NCBI GenBank assembly: GCA_038207625.1 | Contig: JBBQZO010000002.1 | Location: 186,001 to 250,000, forward strand | Direction: 5' to 3' | DNA from: JBBQZO01 sp038207625 | GTDB lineage: Bacteria; Pseudomonadota; Gammaproteobacteria; Burkholderiales; Burkholderiaceae_D | DNA length: 64,000 bases | Shown here: positions 61,288 to 64,000 of the stretch, one piece after another | Position numbering within the stretch: the stretch's first letter is position 1 | Layout: each line of letters begins with the position of its first letter | Translations under genes and position numbers: made by a program | The notes under the pieces: generated by a model | What the model was told of the DNA's origin: nothing | Seen by the model: the letters and a program-made list of their open reading frames with translations, nothing else | Databases searched by the model: none

Positions 61288-62031
61288 GTGTCAGAAAAAA
61301 ACATCGTCATTATCGGGGCCACCTCGGCGATCGCCGAACACTGCGCGCGCCTGTGGGTGCACGAACAGGCGGTCGATCTGACCCTGGTCGGACGTGAGCT
61401 TGCCAAGCTCGAGCGCTGCGCGGCCGACCTGCGCGTGCGCAGCCCGCGCTCGGTGGTGCGGGTGCGGGTATCGGACTTCCTCGACCCGGCGCTGATCCGC
61501 GCCACGGTCGAGGCGATCGTGGCGCGCCACGCGCCCGACACCGTCCTGATTGCGCACGGTTCCCTGCCCGACCAGGCCGCCTGCCAACAGGACCTGGCCT
61601 TGGCCGCCGAGGCGCTCGCTGTCAACGGCGTCTCGCCGGTGCTGTTCGCCGAGGCCTTTGCCGGCCACATGCAACAGGCCAACCACGGCACGCTGACCAT
61701 CATCGGTTCGGTGGCCGGCGAGCGCGGACGCAAGTCAAACTATGTGTATGGCGCCGCCAAGGGTCTGGTGAGCCGCTATGCCGAGGGCCTGCAGCACCGC
61801 CTGGCCGGCACAGCGGTCAAGGTGGTGCTGGTCAAGCCGGGTCCGACCGGCACGCCGATGACGGCGCACATGCCGCAAAAGGGCATGGCCAGCGTGCAGC
61901 AGGTGGCCAGCCAGATCGTGCAGGCCAGCGCGCAGGGCAAGCCGGTGCTGTATACGCCGGGCAAATGGGCCTTGATCATGTTCGTCATCAGCAACCTGCC
62001 ACGGTTGGTGTTCAACCGGATGGACATATGA
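61288..62031 (+). CDS. DprE2-like short-chain reductase
   Basis: This is a 247-residue short-chain dehydrogenase. It has an N-terminal Rossmann motif (IVIIGATSAIAEHCARLWV, a TGxxxGIG variant) and the YxxxK catalytic pair in YGAAKGLVSRYA, with the Ser in TIIGSVAGERG. In the family context it would reduce the keto intermediate made by the DprE1-like enzyme to give polyprenyl-phospho-arabinose. The GTG at 61288 follows a GGGGA site. Its stop overlaps the next ATG (ATGA, 62028-62031). Confidence 0.9.
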   Translation: MSEKNIVIIGATSAIAEHCARLWVHEQAVDLTLVGRELAKLERCAADLRVRSPRSVVRVRVSDFLDPALIRATVEAIVARHAPDTVLIAHGSLPDQAACQQDLALAAEALAVNGVSPVLFAEAFAGHMQQANHGTLTIIGSVAGERGRKSNYVYGAAKGLVSRYAEGLQHRLAGTAVKVVLVKPGPTGTPMTAHMPQKGMASVQQVASQIVQASAQGKPVLYTPGKWALIMFVISNLPRLVFNRMDI

Positions 62032-64000
62032 GCGGTGCGGTCGCCTTGCCAAAACACTCGGCGCGGCTCAGCTCCCTGACGGTGCTGACGGCGCTGACGG
62101 CGCTGTTCGTCCTGCTCGCGGTGATCGGCGGCTTTCGCGGCTATTCCCCCGTTCCGTTTTGGGATATGTGGAAAGGCTATGTGAGCTTCCTGGACCAGGC
62201 CGGCACGGGCGACTGGTCGGCCTGGTGGGCGCAACACAATGAACATCGGATTGTACTGGCCCGGCTGTTCTTCTGGGCCGACCTGAACTGGTTCGGCGGC
62301 GCCGGCTGGTTCCTGATCATCGTCAACTACCTGCTGGTCGGGCTTGGTGCCACGCTGTTCTGGCGCATCCTGCGTGATCTGGCAGTGCCACCAGAACGCA
62401 CCGCCGCGCGCTATGTGCTAGGTCTATTCATCACGGCGTGGTTGTTCTTCTGGTCGCAAAACGAGAATCTGACGTGGGGCTTCCAGAGCCAATTCATTCT
62501 CGCACAGTTGGTGCCCTTGGCCGCGCTGTACACCTTGTATCGTTCGCTGAGCGACACCCGCCAGGGCGTGTTCGCGCTGGCCTGCGTGTTCGGCGTGGCC
62601 AGTGCCGGCGCCATGGCCAATGGGGTCCTGGCGTTGCCGCTGATGACCATGTATCTGATGTTAATGGGCCAAAGTCGCACGCGCATCGGCCTGCTCGGCG
62701 CCCTCAGCGCGCTCACGCTGGCGCTGTATTTCCACAATTACAGTTCCCCAGCCGGGCACGGCTCGCTGTCCACGGCGCTGCGCCAGCAGCCGTTGGATCT
62801 GATGCGCTATGTGCTACTGTATCTGGGTGGCCCCTTCAATTTCATGCTGCGCTCGATGGGTGTGGGCAAGGGTGCCGCACAGCTCGCAGGGCTGTTCTTT
62901 CTGGCCAGTTCAGCGTGGTTTGCAGCGCGCGCACTGCGCGCGCCGCGCCAGGCGCCCATGGCGTTGGCACTGCTGTTCTTTATCGCCTACATTGTCGGCA
63001 CCGCCGTCGGAACCGCCGGCGGGCGCCTCATCTTCGGCCTCGACCAGGCCCTGTCGAACCGCTACACGACACCGGCCCTGATGGCCTGGGCCGCGTTGGT
63101 GGTGCTGTACGCGCCATTCATTCTGAGCCGGCGCGGCGCGCCGCAACGGATCGTCTGGGGTGTGCTGGCGGCCGTGCTGACGCTGATGCTGCCGTTTCAA
63201 TTGCAAGCCTTGCACTCGCGCACGGACGAACTGTTCGAACGCTCGGTGGGCGCGTTGGCGATCGAAATGCGCATCAAGGACAAAGTGGAGATCAGCCATG
63301 TGTACCTCGACGTCGACGTGATCGCGATCAGCGAACTGGCATCCGAACACCAGCGCTCGGTATTCGGCATGTACCCGTTCCAAGGCGCGCGCGCGCAATT
63401 GGGCCGGACATTCGCCCCGCGCGCCCTGCCCGCCTGTCAGGTGTTTCTCGACAGCGCCGTGGTGGTGGCTGGCGATGTGCGTTTCCTGCGCGTGGCTGGC
63501 TGGCTATTCGAGCCAACCGCACAGAGCGCGCCGCACGTCGTGCGCTTTCTCGACGCCGACGGCAAGTCGGTCGGCTACGCCTTGGGCGGCGAAACACGCG
63601 ATGATGTCGCCACGGCGGTGGGCAAGGCGGCCCGGCACGCCGGTTACCGCGGCTATCTCGCCGCCACGCAGGCAGGCAACAGCGTGACCGTGCGCGGCGA
63701 GGGGCCGGCCGGTCCGTTTTGCCAAAGTCAGGTGAACGTGCCGATGGTGGCGTACGCGTACTCGCCGATGACACCAACGGCCCGGTTGTCCAGCGTCGGG
63801 GTCGGCGCCATCTTGCCGGGCAACACATGGCTGGGCGGCGACTATGACAAATCGGTACTGCCCGGCATGGCAGTGTATGGCAGCTTCATCCACTCAGACG
63901 CCGATGTCGGCAGCATTTCTTTGCGCCTCACGCGCGGCGACAAGCTGTTCTATCGCTCCGGTCCCGTGGCGCGCAGCCAGAGCCTTGAGATTGAAGGCGG
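62028..64000 (+). CDS. Large polytopic membrane protein, truncated by the window edge
   Basis: ATG at 62028 overlaps the DprE2-like stop and the frame stays open to the last base (657 codons read). It begins MSGAVALPKHSARLSSLTVL and has about ten hydrophobic helices over the first 400 residues, then a soluble domain with beta-like sequence (ALPACQVFLDSAVVVAGDVR). After the first helix come FWDMWKGYVSF and WWAQHNEHRIVLARLFFW, an acidic/His-rich loop in the position where GT-C glycosyltransferases have their catalytic loop. It is a candidate for the transferase that uses the polyprenyl-phospho-arabinose made by the preceding genes, but no named family is recognised. Confidence 0.75.
   Translation, partial: MSGAVALPKHSARLSSLTVLTALTALFVLLAVIGGFRGYSPVPFWDMWKGYVSFLDQAGTGDWSAWWAQHNEHRIVLARLFFWADLNWFGGAGWFLIIVNYLLVGLGATLFWRILRDLAVPPERTAARYVLGLFITAWLFFWSQNENLTWGFQSQFILAQLVPLAALYTLYRSLSDTRQGVFALACVFGVASAGAMANGVLALPLMTMYLMLMGQSRTRIGLLGALSALTLALYFHNYSSPAGHGSLSTALRQQPLDLMRYVLLYLGGPFNFMLRSMGVGKGAAQLAGLFFLASSAWFAARALRAPRQAPMALALLFFIAYIVGTAVGTAGGRLIFGLDQALSNRYTTPALMAWAALVVLYAPFILSRRGAPQRIVWGVLAAVLTLMLPFQLQALHSRTDELFERSVGALAIEMRIKDKVEISHVYLDVDVIAISELASEHQRSVFGMYPFQGARAQLGRTFAPRALPACQVFLDSAVVVAGDVRFLRVAGWLFEPTAQSAPHVVRFLDADGKSVGYALGGETRDDVATAVGKAARHAGYRGYLAATQAGNSVTVRGEGPAGPFCQSQVNVPMVAYAYSPMTPTARLSSVGVGAILPGNTWLGGDYDKSVLPGMAVYGSFIHSDADVGSISLRLTRGDKLFYRSGPVARSQSLEIEG

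Overview
The window is GC-rich bacterial chromosome that looks like a betaproteobacterium of the Burkholderiales, most likely Oxalobacteraceae (Massilia, Duganella or Janthinobacterium type). I infer this from the flavour of the housekeeping proteins, the order dnaX - ybaB - yciI-like - recR with the SRP RNA close by, and the ABC-dependent polysaccharide genes. No 16S or other taxonomic marker is present, so the genus is not established.

Region 1 (about 0.8-12 kb) is accessory. A LexA-box-controlled mutagenesis operon, imuA-imuB-dnaE2, is followed by a PIN nuclease with a membrane domain, an SRAP/HMCES protein that crosslinks abasic sites, and a LytS/LytTR system with two tandem paralogous histidine kinases in front of a single response regulator. 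Region 2 (12-15.2 kb) holds short genes of unknown function and an Rmf/CrpP-like protein. Region 3 (15.6-29.6 kb) looks like an integrated element. It has an AlpA-type regulator, several very small genes, a Replic_Relax-like protein, a 1.9 kb repeat-rich stretch without convincing genes, a small membrane protein with a structured leader, a VapE replicative ATPase followed by an AT-rich inverted-repeat region that could be an origin, further unknown genes, and a tyrosine recombinase next to tRNA-Ser(UGA). The recombinase and the tRNA 3' end mark the right edge. I found no copy of the tRNA 3' end to the left, so the left edge may lie outside the window and regions 1 and 2 may belong to the same island.

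Region 4 (29.7-38.3 kb) is a c-di-GMP and phosphorelay block: two GGDEF-EAL proteins, a HDOD protein and a BarA-like hybrid kinase with one degenerate and one intact receiver plus an HPt domain. Region 5 (38.3-47.7 kb) is core genome: CoA-transferase, RecR, YciI-like, YbaB, DnaX, SRP RNA, UbiD and a lytic transglycosylase.

Region 6 (48.3-64 kb) is a surface polysaccharide locus: two tandem GT2 glycosyltransferases, an ABC-2 exporter (Wzm/Wzt type), a methyltransferase with a repeat tail, a two-domain glycosyltransferase and a HAD-containing protein. It ends with a polyprenyl-phosphate-arabinose-type donor pathway (HAD-UbiA fusion, DprE1-like oxidase, DprE2-like reductase), translationally coupled to a large membrane protein that runs off the right edge and could be the transferase using that lipid donor.

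All functional calls come from reading motifs and translations. No database search was run.
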